From Povalibacter uvarum (GTDB lineage Bacteria > Pseudomonadota > Gammaproteobacteria > Steroidobacterales > Steroidobacteraceae): a stretch of 64,000 nucleotides of DNA. Of the stretch, positions 27,162-35,408 are shown piece after piece. Numbering within the stretch: position 1 is the first letter of the stretch; every line of letters starts with the position of its first letter. The position numbers and the translations under genes are program-made. The DNA is taken from positions 124,001 to 188,000 of the forward strand of contig NZ_JACHHZ010000002.1 in the NCBI RefSeq assembly GCF_014202975.1, given 5' to 3'. A model generated the notes under the pieces. The model searched no databases. It worked only from the letters and a program-made list of their open reading frames with translations, and was not told where the DNA came from.

Positions 27162-28442
27162 TCATTTCAGCGCCGCGGGCAGCCATAGCGACAGCGCCGG
27201 AATGTAGATCACCAGCAGCAGCACGACGAAGGCCGCGAGATAGAACGGCCAGATCGAGCGCAATGCCTGAGTCACGCTGATACCGCCGATTGCCGTGCCC
27301 ACGAACAGCACGGAGCCGACGGGCGGCGTGATGAGCCCGATGCCGGCGTTGAGGATCAGGATCACGCCGAAATGCACGGGATCGACGCCGAAGGCCTTTG
27401 CGACCGGCAGGAAGATCGGCGTACAGATGATGATCAGGGGCGCAAGATCCATGAACGTTCCGAGGATCAGCAGCGTGACCATGATCAGGAACAGGATCAC
27501 GTACTTGTTGTCGGAGACCGAGGTCAGCGCTTCCACCGCTGCTGTGGGCACTTGCAAGTAGGCAAGCAGCCATCCGAACGACGCAGCCGCACCTATGACG
27601 AACAGGATCAGACCGGTCGTACGAACCGCACCTGCGCAAGTGTCGACGAAGTGTTTCCACGTGAGGCGGCGATACAGAAATCCTGTTACCAGCAACGCGT
27701 ACGCCACAGCGATCGACGCGCTCTCGACGGCAGTGAAGATGCCGGCGCGAATACCGAAGAAGATCATCGCGACGAGCAGCAGGCCCGGAAGCGCGGAAAC
27801 GAATCGCAAGAGCACTTCGCGGAATCCGGGGAATGCCTCGGTAGCATAGCCACGTCGGCGCGCAATCGCCCAGCCCGTCAGCATGAGTACCGCCGTCATT
27901 AGAAGCGCCGGAATCACACCGGCCGCAAACAGATCGGCGATCGAAATCGAACCGCCAGCAGAAGCCGAAAAGAGAATCAGGTTGTGCGATGGCGGCACGA
28001 GCAGGGCGACCAACGCTGCCGTGACGGACACGTTGACCGCGAAGTCGCGATCGAAACCGCGCTTGACCATCTGCGGGATCATCGCCCCACCGATCGCGGA
28101 AACGTCTGCGATCGCCGACCCAGAAACCCCGCCGAAGAACAGCGAAGCGAGCACGTTCACCTGCCCCAGCCCCCCGCGCTGATGTCCGACCAGCGAACTC
28201 GCGAAGGAGATCAGCCGTTCGGAGATGCCGCCGCGCATCATGAGCTCGCCGGCGAAAATGAACAGCGGGATTGCGATCAACGAAATCGTGCCGGCACCGG
28301 CCGCCGTCTGCTGTACGACGACGATCGCAGGCAGATCGAGATACAGCACCGTCGCCAACGAGGCGGCGATCAGCGAGAAGCCGACAGGCACGCCCATGAT
28401 CAGCAGCACAGCGAAGACGAAGAACAGAATCGCAACAGCCAT
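27162..28442 (-). CDS. dctM: TRAP transporter large permease (DctM/SiaM family)
   Basis: This 426-residue integral membrane protein has about 12 hydrophobic segments and typical DctM motifs, such as IPLFIFAGELMMRGGISERL, GGLGQVNVLASLFFGGVSGS and NAGIGLITPPVGSVLFV. It is the channel subunit of a Na+-coupled TRAP system for organic acids. The ATG at 28442 (MAVAILFFVFAVLLIMGVP) is chosen; the open frame continues 78 codons upstream into the DctQ gene and is out of family. It is last in the operon hydratase-dctP-dctQ-dctM, 41 bases after dctQ. A uronate substrate is inferred from its neighbours. Confidence 0.94.
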   Translation of the reverse strand: MAVAILFFVFAVLLIMGVPVGFSLIAASLATVLYLDLPAIVVVQQTAAGAGTISLIAIPLFIFAGELMMRGGISERLISFASSLVGHQRGGLGQVNVLASLFFGGVSGSAIADVSAIGGAMIPQMVKRGFDRDFAVNVSVTAALVALLVPPSHNLILFSASAGGSISIADLFAAGVIPALLMTAVLMLTGWAIARRRGYATEAFPGFREVLLRFVSALPGLLLVAMIFFGIRAGIFTAVESASIAVAYALLVTGFLYRRLTWKHFVDTCAGAVRTTGLILFVIGAAASFGWLLAYLQVPTAAVEALTSVSDNKYVILFLIMVTLLILGTFMDLAPLIIICTPIFLPVAKAFGVDPVHFGVILILNAGIGLITPPVGSVLFVGTAIGGISVTQALRSIWPFYLAAFVVLLLVIYIPALSLWLPAALK

Positions 28443-28483
28443 GGTTGTTTTCCGATGATCGTTCTTGTGGAAGGGGACCCGAC

Positions 28484-28984
28484 CTATTCCGCCGCCGGCT
28501 GCTGTTCCGGCAGCGGTACCAATACGCGCTCGATGGCGAACAACGCGATGAGCGCTCCACCGACGCACAACGGCATGAAAGCGAACCCCTGCGGCAGCGG
28601 CGCACCCGCCATGCGATAGTCCCACGCGTCGATCATCATCTCGCCACCCCAGATCGCCAGCATGAGGCCCGTGCATGCCGCAATGAGGTTGGCGACGATC
28701 CGCAGCATGCGGCGCACAGGTGGGCGAGCCGATTCGACCAGGATGAAAAAGCCGAAGTGACGGCTCGAGCGAACACCGGCGGCCGCGCCGAACATCATCG
28801 TCGTCGCCATGAAGAACAGCGCCATCGGCTCAGTCCAGCTCGGCGCGGAGTTGAGCACGTAGCGGGCGAATACCTGCCACCCCTGAACCACCGCCATGCC
28901 GATGATCGATACCCCGGCAATCGCGACAGTCGCTGATGCAATGGGATTCAGCGCGGCGCTGAACTTCGATTTCGCTTCGGACAT
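28484..28984 (-). CDS. dctQ: TRAP transporter small permease (DctQ family)
   Basis: This 166-residue protein has four hydrophobic segments (about 15-37, 48-70, 90-112, 130-152), the expected size and topology of DctQ. The motif WQVFARYVLNSAPSWTEP and the following FFMATTMMFGAA are family-typical. It bridges DctP and DctM in the tripartite ATP-independent periplasmic importer. It lies 24 bases downstream of dctP and 41 upstream of dctM, in the same transcript. Confidence 0.92.
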   Translation of the reverse strand: MSEAKSKFSAALNPIASATVAIAGVSIIGMAVVQGWQVFARYVLNSAPSWTEPMALFFMATTMMFGAAAGVRSSRHFGFFILVESARPPVRRMLRIVANLIAACTGLMLAIWGGEMMIDAWDYRMAGAPLPQGFAFMPLCVGGALIALFAIERVLVPLPEQQPAAE

Positions 28985-29008
28985 CGGTCCCCCGTCGCAA
29001 CTGCGGCG

Positions 29009-29989
29009 TCAGGCCGCAGCACGCACCAGTTCGTAGAGTTGCTTCAGATCGCTGCGCGATGTGTATTTCTCGAGCACCGGTGCAGCGGCCCTATGGAAGG
29101 CGCCGCGGTCGATCTCATTGAAATTGACGCCGGCGGCCAGCACGGTCTCACGCGCCTCGGCTTCCATCTTGTCCCAGAGCTCACGCATGTGGGCGACGGA
29201 CTCGCGCGCAGTCGACAGCACCAGCTCCCGATCTTGCGGCGCAAGTGCATCGAACGTTCGTCGCGACATCAGCAGAGCTTCGGGTGAATACGAGTGCTCG
29301 GAGTGTGAAATGAAGCGCGCGACTTCGTAGTGCCGGCTCGACTGGAAACTGCGCCAGTTGTTTTCGGCACCATCGATGAGATGAGTCTGCAACGCCGAGT
29401 ACACCTCGCCAAAGGGCAGCGGCGTCGGCTCGGCACCCAGCGCCGTGACCATCTCGAGGAAGATGTCCGACGGCGGCACACGGACCTTCAGGCCATGCAG
29501 ATCCTTGGGTTCGCGAATGGCACGCCGTACGTTGTAGAACGACCGCGAACCAGCATCGTAGATCGCGAGCCCCATGACATCGCGCTGTTCAAAGCCTTTC
29601 AGCACGATCTTGCCCGCTTCGCCATCGACGACACGCCGCATGTGATCGACTGAATCGAACACGTAAGGCAAAGCGAACAGCCGCGTGAGCGGAAACGGAT
29701 TGTTCAGGGACGCGAAATTGACCCGCGTGATGTCGAGCGCGCCGAAGCGTGTGAGGTCGACTGTGTCACCTTCGCGGCCGAGCTGGCCCGCATAGTAGAC
29801 ACGGATCCGTAACCGTCCGCCTGTGAGCTCTTCGAGGCGCTTGCCGATCCAACGCACTGCTTCGACCGTCGGATAACCGCTCGGATGGACGTCAGCTGCC
29901 GTCATCAAGCCTTCTGTCGCAGCGCGTGCACCTGTTGCAAGCGCTACTCCCGCAGCGCTTGCACCGACGAGAAACCGGCGTCGATTCAT
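29009..29989 (-). CDS. dctP: TRAP transporter substrate-binding protein (DctP family)
   Basis: This 326-residue periplasmic binding protein begins MNRRRFLVGASAAGVALATG, a twin-arginine-like signal peptide ending near ARA-ATEG (residue 24). The DctP fold is visible in HPSGYPTVEAVRWIGKRLEE, GGRLRIRVYYAGQLGRE, the KDLHGLKVRVPPSDIFLEM segment carrying the conserved carboxylate-binding Arg, and GAEPTPLPFGEVYSALQT. Family members bind mono- and dicarboxylates, including uronates. Its start overlaps the end of the upstream hydratase-family gene by four bases (ATGA). That coupling ties transport to that enzyme. Confidence 0.94.
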   Translation of the reverse strand: MNRRRFLVGASAAGVALATGARAATEGLMTAADVHPSGYPTVEAVRWIGKRLEELTGGRLRIRVYYAGQLGREGDTVDLTRFGALDITRVNFASLNNPFPLTRLFALPYVFDSVDHMRRVVDGEAGKIVLKGFEQRDVMGLAIYDAGSRSFYNVRRAIREPKDLHGLKVRVPPSDIFLEMVTALGAEPTPLPFGEVYSALQTHLIDGAENNWRSFQSSRHYEVARFISHSEHSYSPEALLMSRRTFDALAPQDRELVLSTARESVAHMRELWDKMEAEARETVLAAGVNFNEIDRGAFHRAAAPVLEKYTSRSDLKQLYELVRAAA

Positions 29990-30795
29990 CGTGTGCTCCC
30001 CGAATAGCGCTCAGCGCGAACGGCGCGGCAGAGGATCTCGCCGTACTCGCCGAACGACAGGCGCGACTCCTGGCCAATCCGGATGTCGTGGACGCCGGTG
30101 ATCATGCCGGTCGAAATGTAGTCGCCCTTGCGCAGCGGACGCTTGCGCTGGGCGGCCTTGTTCAACGCGAAAGCCAGCGCTGCAAGCGGCGTTGCGGGAA
30201 TGGCGATCTTGCCGCGGCCTGCGGATTGGCCGTCGATGAAGGTCTCCACCGCGAGCTCCTCCGTGCGCGTGCGCCAGTCGCCGATTTCGGCGCCCGCGAT
30301 CACGCCCCAGTTGTTGCCGAAGTCGGAAATCACGGCACCGGGGCCGAGATCGTTCAACGTCGCGAGCGGACTGCTCGCAACTTCGACTCCGATGCAGACT
30401 TTGCCGACGAGCTGTGCCGCCTGCTCCGGCGTCCAGTCGATCTTGTCGACCGCCGCGTCGGCGCCGACGTAGACGCCGATCTCGGCTTCGACAGCGGCGA
30501 ACCCGCCCTCGAAGATCGGGCAGGTCGCAACGTCGCCCGTTCCGACGACGTGGACGTTGCGGGCGAAGACCGGACCGATCAGGCGCTCTTCGGCGTATTG
30601 CACCTGCCACTGTGGGCCGATGCGCGCGACTTTCCAGCCGCACGGCGCGTCGGGCCACGCATCGATGGCAACATCCTGGATTCGGTACGCGGTGAGGAGA
30701 TCCGGCGGAACGGTGCCCGGGTAGCTGGCCAGCGAACGTCCAGCCAGCCGCGCCTGCACGAACTGCCTGCTCGTGTTATCGATCGAATCGCTCAA
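29986..30795 (-). CDS. 2-keto-4-pentenoate hydratase / FAH-family enzyme co-operonic with TRAP transporter
   Basis: This is a protein of about 269 residues of the MhpD-like branch of the fumarylacetoacetate hydrolase fold. Visible features are the metal-binding-type segment AVEAEIGVYV, CIGVEVASSPLA, the conserved SDFGNNWGVIAG and RKGDYISTGMITG. Family members hydrate or cleave short 2-keto acids with a divalent metal. The longest frame starts with an ATG at 30855, but that ATG lies inside the LacI-type operator (30845-30854). A TTG at 30795 preceded by GGGGGG is more likely; a GTG at 30759 is also possible. It is the first gene of a four-gene TRAP operon. Its substrate in uronate catabolism is not known to me. 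Confidence 0.78.
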   Translation of the reverse strand: MSDSIDNTSRQFVQARLAGRSLASYPGTVPPDLLTAYRIQDVAIDAWPDAPCGWKVARIGPQWQVQYAEERLIGPVFARNVHVVGTGDVATCPIFEGGFAAVEAEIGVYVGADAAVDKIDWTPEQAAQLVGKVCIGVEVASSPLATLNDLGPGAVISDFGNNWGVIAGAEIGDWRTRTEELAVETFIDGQSAGRGKIAIPATPLAALAFALNKAAQRKRPLRKGDYISTGMITGVHDIRIGQESRLSFGEYGEILCRAVRAERYSGSTR

Positions 30796-30844
30796 ACGCC
30801 CCCCGGCATAAGCAGTTTTAATCTCGTGGGGCTGTATATAGGAA

Positions 30845-30854
30845 ACCGGTGTCA
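30845..30854 (-). promoter_or_regulatory. LacI-type operator between TRAP operon and pectate lyase
   Basis: The minus strand reads AATGACACCGGTTTCC. The site lies 50 bp before the hydratase start chosen here and 49 bp before the divergent pectate lyase start. It could therefore control both transcripts. It is nearly identical to the uxaA-upstream site. Confidence 0.82.
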
Positions 30855-30903
30855 TTTACAATTCAGGCGTCCGTCAAACCAAGGGTCGTCCGGGGGAATC
30901 TTC

Positions 30904-32265
30904 ATGAAAATCAATGACTACGTGACTGGTATCGCTCTCGCAGACCGATTCGGCCGGGCGAGGATGATTCTGCTCGGATTTCTCATGATTCTGACGGGTT
31001 TCTCTTCTGTGCAGGCTGTACCCTCGCAGGTCGCATTCCCGGGCGCGCAAGGCTGGGCAGCACACACCGCGGGCGGCCGCGGCGGGAAGATCATTCGCGT
31101 GACGACCCTCGCTGCCGAGGGACCCGGATCGTTCATCGAGGCGATCATGACGAAGGGTCCGCGCATCGTCGTGTTCGAAGTCGGCGGCGTGATCGATCTG
31201 CAGAAGCGCGAACTGAGAATCACCGAACCGTTTCTCACGATCGCCGGCCAGACCGCACCCTCACCCGGCATCACGCTGATCAAGACCGGCATCGATCTCG
31301 CGACCCACGACGTGATCATCCAGCACATCCGCATTCGCACAGGCAGTGCCGGCGCGACGGTCAAGGACAACTGGGCGCCCGATTCGATCTCGACGATCAA
31401 TGCGTACAACGTCATCGTCGATCATTGCTCGCTCACATGGGCGATCGACGAGAACCTGTCTGCCTCCGGACCGCGCTTCACGGGCAAAACGCCGGATGAA
31501 TGGCGCAAGAACGTTTCGAATCGCCTGACTTACAGCAACAACATCATCGCGGAAGGACTGGCGCATTCGACACATCCGAAGGGCGAACACTCGAAGGGCT
31601 CTCTGATCCACGACAACGTCAACGACATCCTGATCATCGGCAATCTGTACGCGCACAACTACGAGCGCAATCCGCTGTTCAAGGGCGGCGTGCGCGGCAT
31701 GGTGATCAACAACATCATCTACAATCCGGGGCCTCGCGCCGTGCACTACAACCTGATCCCGGAAGAGTGGTTCGGTCGCGACTATCAGAACGGCCAGATG
31801 ACGCTGATCGGCAACGTACTGCGGGCCGGCCCTTCGACGCCGAAGGACCTCGCGCTGTTCATGATCGGCGGCTCGGGCGACATCGAGCTCTACGAAGAAG
31901 ACAACATCGCCGTCGATCGCATCGGCAACTCGCTGCCGAAGTTCGGCCGCTACACGACGTCGAAAGCGCAGATTCTGCCGATGGCCAAACCCGCGTTGCC
32001 GTTCGCGGTCACACCGATTCGTGCGATCGACGTGGAAGAGTCAGTGATCCGCAACGCCGGCGCACGCCCCTGGGATCGCGATCCCATCGACGCCCGCATC
32101 GTCGCCGATACCGTCGAAGGTCGCGGCGAAATCATCAACAGCGAAGAACAAGTCGGCGGTTATCCCCAGTACAAGGAAACACGCCAGGCATTCAACGAAA
32201 AGGACTGGGATCTCGCGACGATGGTGCCGAAGGTGGCGCCGGTGAAAGGGAATATTCCGAGATAG
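30904..32265 (+). CDS. Secreted pectate lyase-like protein (polysaccharide lyase family 1 type)
   Basis: This 453-residue protein has a signal sequence with a hydrophobic core at about 21-37 and predicted cleavage after SSVQA (38). An ATG at codon 21 would give a more standard short signal. The mature protein begins FPGAQGWAAHTAGGRGG, the hallmark opening of PL1-type beta-helix lyases. It continues with parallel beta-helix strands (IVFEVGGVIDL, TIAGQTAPSPGITL, IIQHIRIRTG, YNVIVDHCSLTWAIDENLS). Family 1 enzymes cleave polygalacturonate by calcium-dependent beta-elimination. It resembles the large uncharacterised PL1-like branch more than classical PelB, so substrate preference is uncertain. 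GGGGGA precedes the ATG. It shares an operator region with the TRAP operon. Confidence 0.86.
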   Translation: MKINDYVTGIALADRFGRARMILLGFLMILTGFSSVQAVPSQVAFPGAQGWAAHTAGGRGGKIIRVTTLAAEGPGSFIEAIMTKGPRIVVFEVGGVIDLQKRELRITEPFLTIAGQTAPSPGITLIKTGIDLATHDVIIQHIRIRTGSAGATVKDNWAPDSISTINAYNVIVDHCSLTWAIDENLSASGPRFTGKTPDEWRKNVSNRLTYSNNIIAEGLAHSTHPKGEHSKGSLIHDNVNDILIIGNLYAHNYERNPLFKGGVRGMVINNIIYNPGPRAVHYNLIPEEWFGRDYQNGQMTLIGNVLRAGPSTPKDLALFMIGGSGDIELYEEDNIAVDRIGNSLPKFGRYTTSKAQILPMAKPALPFAVTPIRAIDVEESVIRNAGARPWDRDPIDARIVADTVEGRGEIINSEEQVGGYPQYKETRQAFNEKDWDLATMVPKVAPVKGNIPR

Positions 32266-32274
32266 CTTGCGCCG

Positions 32275-33861
32275 CTAGTACGTCCCGCGCTGGATATACG
32301 GCACCGACGCAAACAACTTGCGCTCGGCGCCGCGCGGGTCGTCGACGAGCTGCGACTGCGCGTCGAACACCATGGTTGAGCGGCGATCGAGTTCGTAAGG
32401 CCGCCACTGCGGCAGAGTTGAATGATTCGGACTGCCGGTTCGTGCGAATGCGATGAACGCATCACTCATCTGGTCCGCCGTGCGCTGTGCTTCCGCGGAC
32501 GCCCCGGTCTGCGAGCCTGCCTGTGCGATGTTGTCGAACACCAGCGGAATGTCCATCGTGTGCATGGCACCGTATCGGCCACCGTCGAGCGGCGAGCGAT
32601 AGTTGAGCTGATAGGCGAACACGGGCGAGCCCTGCGCGGCACGCAGTTCCGCTTCGATCACCGCTCCGCGCCACGAACGTCCTGCGGTCGTCGCCGCGAA
32701 GAAGACTTCCGTTGCGGTGTACTGGGGATAGAGTCGCCGATACTCGGCGACTACATATTCGGGACTGATGTCGACGTGAAGATGCGGCAGCAGTCGTTGC
32801 GGCAGTTCTTCCCACCTCAACTGCTGAATACCCGGCTCATTGCCGAGGAACGCGCGAGTCTCATCGCGGGTGTTGCCGATGATCATCGGGATCTGCGCGG
32901 ACTGTGGCGGCGCATCCGGATAGAACGGATGACGCGGCAACGAAACCTGATCGAGCACCGGACCGAAGTACAACGCGCGGCCGATCATCGTCGCATCCGG
33001 CGCCCGCGTCGCTGCAACCAGATCAGCAATTGCAATGGTGTCGATTCGAGCGAGATCCGCCGCGGGAATTTTCAGCGCGTCGAGATAGGCGCTCGCTCGC
33101 AGCGTCGAACTGCGAGGGCCTGCGGCAGTGATCTGCTGACCGCTCATTGTCGCCGCGCGATGGAAGAGCCCGCGAGCCGCCGGCATCGCCATCAGCGTTG
33201 CGATCTTCGCGCCGCCTCCCGACTGGCCGAACACCATCACGCAATCCGGGTTGCCTCCGAACTCGGCGGCGTGATCGCGAACCCAGGTCAGCGCCTGCAC
33301 GAGGTCGAGTAGACCGACATTGCCCGAAGCCTCGTACTCCGCGCCGCGAAGCCGACCCAGGTAGAGATGCCCGAACGCATTCAGTCGATGATTGACGGTG
33401 ACCACAACGACGTCGCCGCGATGACACAGGCGGGTGCCGTCATAGATCGCGCTCGAACCCGAGCCTGAACTGAACTCACCGCCGTGGAAGTAGACCATCA
33501 CCGCGCGCTTGGCACCGTCGCGCAACGCCGGTGTCCACACGTTGAGCACTAGACAGTCCTCGCTCATCGGCTCGGCCAGTCCTGGCTGCGGACAGGCGGG
33601 TCCATACTCGAGAGCGTCGCGCGCTCGCTTCCACGCAACCGGCGCCAACGCGGGGCGAAAGCGGCGCGATGAAGTGTCCGCGCCGTAGGGAATGCCCTTG
33701 AAGACATGCACTCCCTGCTCGACGGAGCCGTGAACTTTTCCAGAACGCGTGGTGGCCGTTGCATATCGGGTTGCAGCGAACGCGAACGAAGAGAAGGCGG
33801 CGAGCGCACCGGCGCTCACCCCGCGCAGCACATCACGGCGGGTAACGCGCGTCGAACTCAT
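32275..33861 (-). CDS. Carboxylesterase type B family protein with Tat-like signal
   Basis: This 528-residue alpha/beta hydrolase starts MSSTRVTRRDVLRGVSAG, a twin-arginine-like signal ending near FAFAAT. It has the type-B esterase landmarks: GKVHGSVEQGVHVFKGIPYG, EDCLVLNVWTP, VYFHGGEFSSGS (oxyanion hole) and the nucleophile elbow FGQSGGGAK. The catalytic Ser is thus present. In a pectin island it may remove acetyl, methyl or feruloyl esters from the polymer or oligomers. The ATG at 33861 overlaps the upstream esterase stop by four bases (ATGA), so the frame's nine extra N-terminal codons are rejected. It is the last gene of the pectate lyase/cupin/esterase operon. Confidence 0.9.
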   Translation of the reverse strand: MSSTRVTRRDVLRGVSAGALAAFSSFAFAATRYATATTRSGKVHGSVEQGVHVFKGIPYGADTSSRRFRPALAPVAWKRARDALEYGPACPQPGLAEPMSEDCLVLNVWTPALRDGAKRAVMVYFHGGEFSSGSGSSAIYDGTRLCHRGDVVVVTVNHRLNAFGHLYLGRLRGAEYEASGNVGLLDLVQALTWVRDHAAEFGGNPDCVMVFGQSGGGAKIATLMAMPAARGLFHRAATMSGQQITAAGPRSSTLRASAYLDALKIPAADLARIDTIAIADLVAATRAPDATMIGRALYFGPVLDQVSLPRHPFYPDAPPQSAQIPMIIGNTRDETRAFLGNEPGIQQLRWEELPQRLLPHLHVDISPEYVVAEYRRLYPQYTATEVFFAATTAGRSWRGAVIEAELRAAQGSPVFAYQLNYRSPLDGGRYGAMHTMDIPLVFDNIAQAGSQTGASAEAQRTADQMSDAFIAFARTGSPNHSTLPQWRPYELDRRSTMVFDAQSQLVDDPRGAERKLFASVPYIQRGTY

Positions 33862-34778
33862 TGCCGGAATCCCTGGCTCACGAGCCAATCGCGGCAGCGA
33901 TCGATCCAGCGATCCGGTGTCGTGGGATTATTCAATCCGAATCCGTGGCCGCCGGCTGGATAGACGATCAACTCCGTCGGCACCTTGTTCGCCTGGAGCG
34001 CTTCGAAGAACCGCAGGCTGTTGCCGACAGGCACACCGGCATCGTCGGCCGCGTGAACAATGAATGTGGGCGGCGTCCTGGCCGAGACATGAAGCTCGTT
34101 GGAGTACTTCGCGATGTCCGCATCCGAAGGCTCGTCTCCGAGCAGCATCTGCCTCGAGCCTGCGTGCACCAGCCCTTCCCGCATGGTGATTACAGGATAG
34201 ATCAGCATCAGGAAATCCGGGCGAAGAACCTCGACCGGCACTCCCAGTGCGATCGGCTGGTCGAAATGCGTTGCAACGGTCGAAGCCAGATGGCCCCCTG
34301 CGGAGAACCCCATCATCCCGACGCGCGAGGGATCGATATTCCACTCCGCCGCACGGCGATGGACGACAGCCAACGCTTGTTGCGCGTCCTGCAGCGGACC
34401 CGTGGTGCGATCGCGCATGTGACGCGGATCGGGAGTCCGATACTTCAGCACGAACGCCGCGACGCCCATTTCGTTGAAGGCGCGCGCGACTGCGTGTCCT
34501 TCTTTCTCGATCGACACACCGCGATAGCTCCCTCCTGGAAGGACGATCACTCCCGCCCGCTTGGCATCCGGTGTTCGTGGCAGATAGACGGTCAGCGTCG
34601 GTCGGGAGATGTTGAGGCGAAAGAGGTGCGGCTCTGAAGGATCGCGGATGCGCTCCTCGTCGGGAGCGACGATGGCATTCGGAATGGCGCCGTCGTAGAG
34701 CGGAAGTTCCTGCTGCGAGAAGGCAGGGCTCATCGCAAGCAGACCCAGGATGCCGAGAAGCCTCGTACAGCGTTGCAT
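33858..34778 (-). CDS. Secreted alpha/beta hydrolase (acetyl-esterase-like)
   Basis: This 306-residue protein has a signal peptide (MQRCTRLLGILGLLAMSPAFSQQ). The hydrolase core has an oxyanion segment VIVLPGGSYRGVS, the nucleophile elbow GFSAGGHLAS (Ser in GxSxGG), an acidic residue near VHAADDAGVPVGNS and the catalytic His in YPAGGHGFGLN. It belongs to the esterase group often encoded with plant-polysaccharide lyases and is a candidate acetylesterase. The open frame runs 53 codons further upstream, through the end of the cupin gene, but the ATG at 34778 opens directly onto the signal peptide. Its stop overlaps the next esterase's start. Confidence 0.88.
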   Translation of the reverse strand: MQRCTRLLGILGLLAMSPAFSQQELPLYDGAIPNAIVAPDEERIRDPSEPHLFRLNISRPTLTVYLPRTPDAKRAGVIVLPGGSYRGVSIEKEGHAVARAFNEMGVAAFVLKYRTPDPRHMRDRTTGPLQDAQQALAVVHRRAAEWNIDPSRVGMMGFSAGGHLASTVATHFDQPIALGVPVEVLRPDFLMLIYPVITMREGLVHAGSRQMLLGDEPSDADIAKYSNELHVSARTPPTFIVHAADDAGVPVGNSLRFFEALQANKVPTELIVYPAGGHGFGLNNPTTPDRWIDRCRDWLVSQGFRQ

Positions 34779-34794
34779 CCGCTGCACGCGTTGC

Positions 34795-35403
34795 TCACTT
34801 CGCGGCGCTGGGCTTCGTCGCGGGCGGGTAGGCGACGATGACGACGAGGTCTTCGTCGCCCACCTGCCGGATGCCGACATCGGCGCCTTCATGCATGAAC
34901 GTTGCACTGCCAGGACCCACCTCGATCGTCGTGTCATCTACTTGCAACTCGCCGCGCCCACCGACGACATAGTAGACCTCGTCGTGCGACAACACATGCA
35001 TGCCGATGGACGCGCCGCGATGAAGCGCCCGCTTGCGGAAGATGACTTTCGCGTCCGTCACATCGTCGAAGTACCGATAAGCCGTCGTCATGCCGGTGCC
35101 TTCGTGAGGCCCTGGCTCTTCCCGAGTCACCGCCGAATCTTCCCGATGGAAGAATCGATTGCGAACGTGGCGCGATGCCTCCGGCTGGCTGGACACAGAC
35201 TGCGCGGACACAGACGGCGGCGTCTCGGGCGCACAGGCGACGAGCATGCTCGCGACCGCCAGCATCAGACCGAGAATCAGGAAACCCTCCCCCGCCTTGC
35301 GAGAGAGGGTTTGCGTGCACCTGAGCAACCGACCCGTCTCGTCCCGATCAACGCCCTCGCGAGCCGCTCGGCCGAGGGAGAAGGGGTTGCGTCTGCTCTT
35401 CAT
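34795..35403 (-). CDS. Cupin-domain lipoprotein with in-frame repeat insertion
   Basis: This 202-residue protein has a C-terminal cupin barrel (about 110-195; GASIGMHVLSHDEVYYVVGG, GELQVDDTTIEVGPGSATF) with His/Glu residues suited to metal binding. A lipoprotein signal is present (LILGLMLAVASMLVAC, lipobox LVAC near residue 57). The n-region is abnormally long, because residues of about 6-40 are encoded by a palindromic repeat element (35281-35391). The ATG at 35403 has GGTGAG upstream; a GTG at 35412 overlaps the pectate lyase stop. A KdgF-like role in handling unsaturated uronates is possible by context, but an export signal would be unusual for that. Confidence 0.72.
   Translation of the reverse strand: MKSRRNPFSLGRAAREGVDRDETGRLLRCTQTLSRKAGEGFLILGLMLAVASMLVACAPETPPSVSAQSVSSQPEASRHVRNRFFHREDSAVTREEPGPHEGTGMTTAYRYFDDVTDAKVIFRKRALHRGASIGMHVLSHDEVYYVVGGRGELQVDDTTIEVGPGSATFMHEGADVGIRQVGDEDLVVIVAYPPATKPSAAK
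35281..35391. repeat. Double-hairpin dispersed-type element inside the cupin gene
   Basis: One hairpin has arms AAACCCTC (35282-35289) and GAGGGTTT (35305-35312). A second has CCCTCG (35354-35359) and CGAGGG (35373-35378) and ends in GAGAAGGGGTT. The style is that of CCCTCTCCC-type dispersed repeats in high-GC Proteobacteria. The length keeps the cupin lipoprotein reading frame open. No second copy is seen in this window, so the dispersed nature is inferred. Confidence 0.6.
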
Positions 35404-35408
35404 CGGAC

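Noticed and set aside
27157-28605. 482-codon frame overlapping dctM in another frame
   Set aside because: It is Arg/Ser/Cys-rich nonsense relative to the hydrophobic DctM frame, which has all the family motifs.
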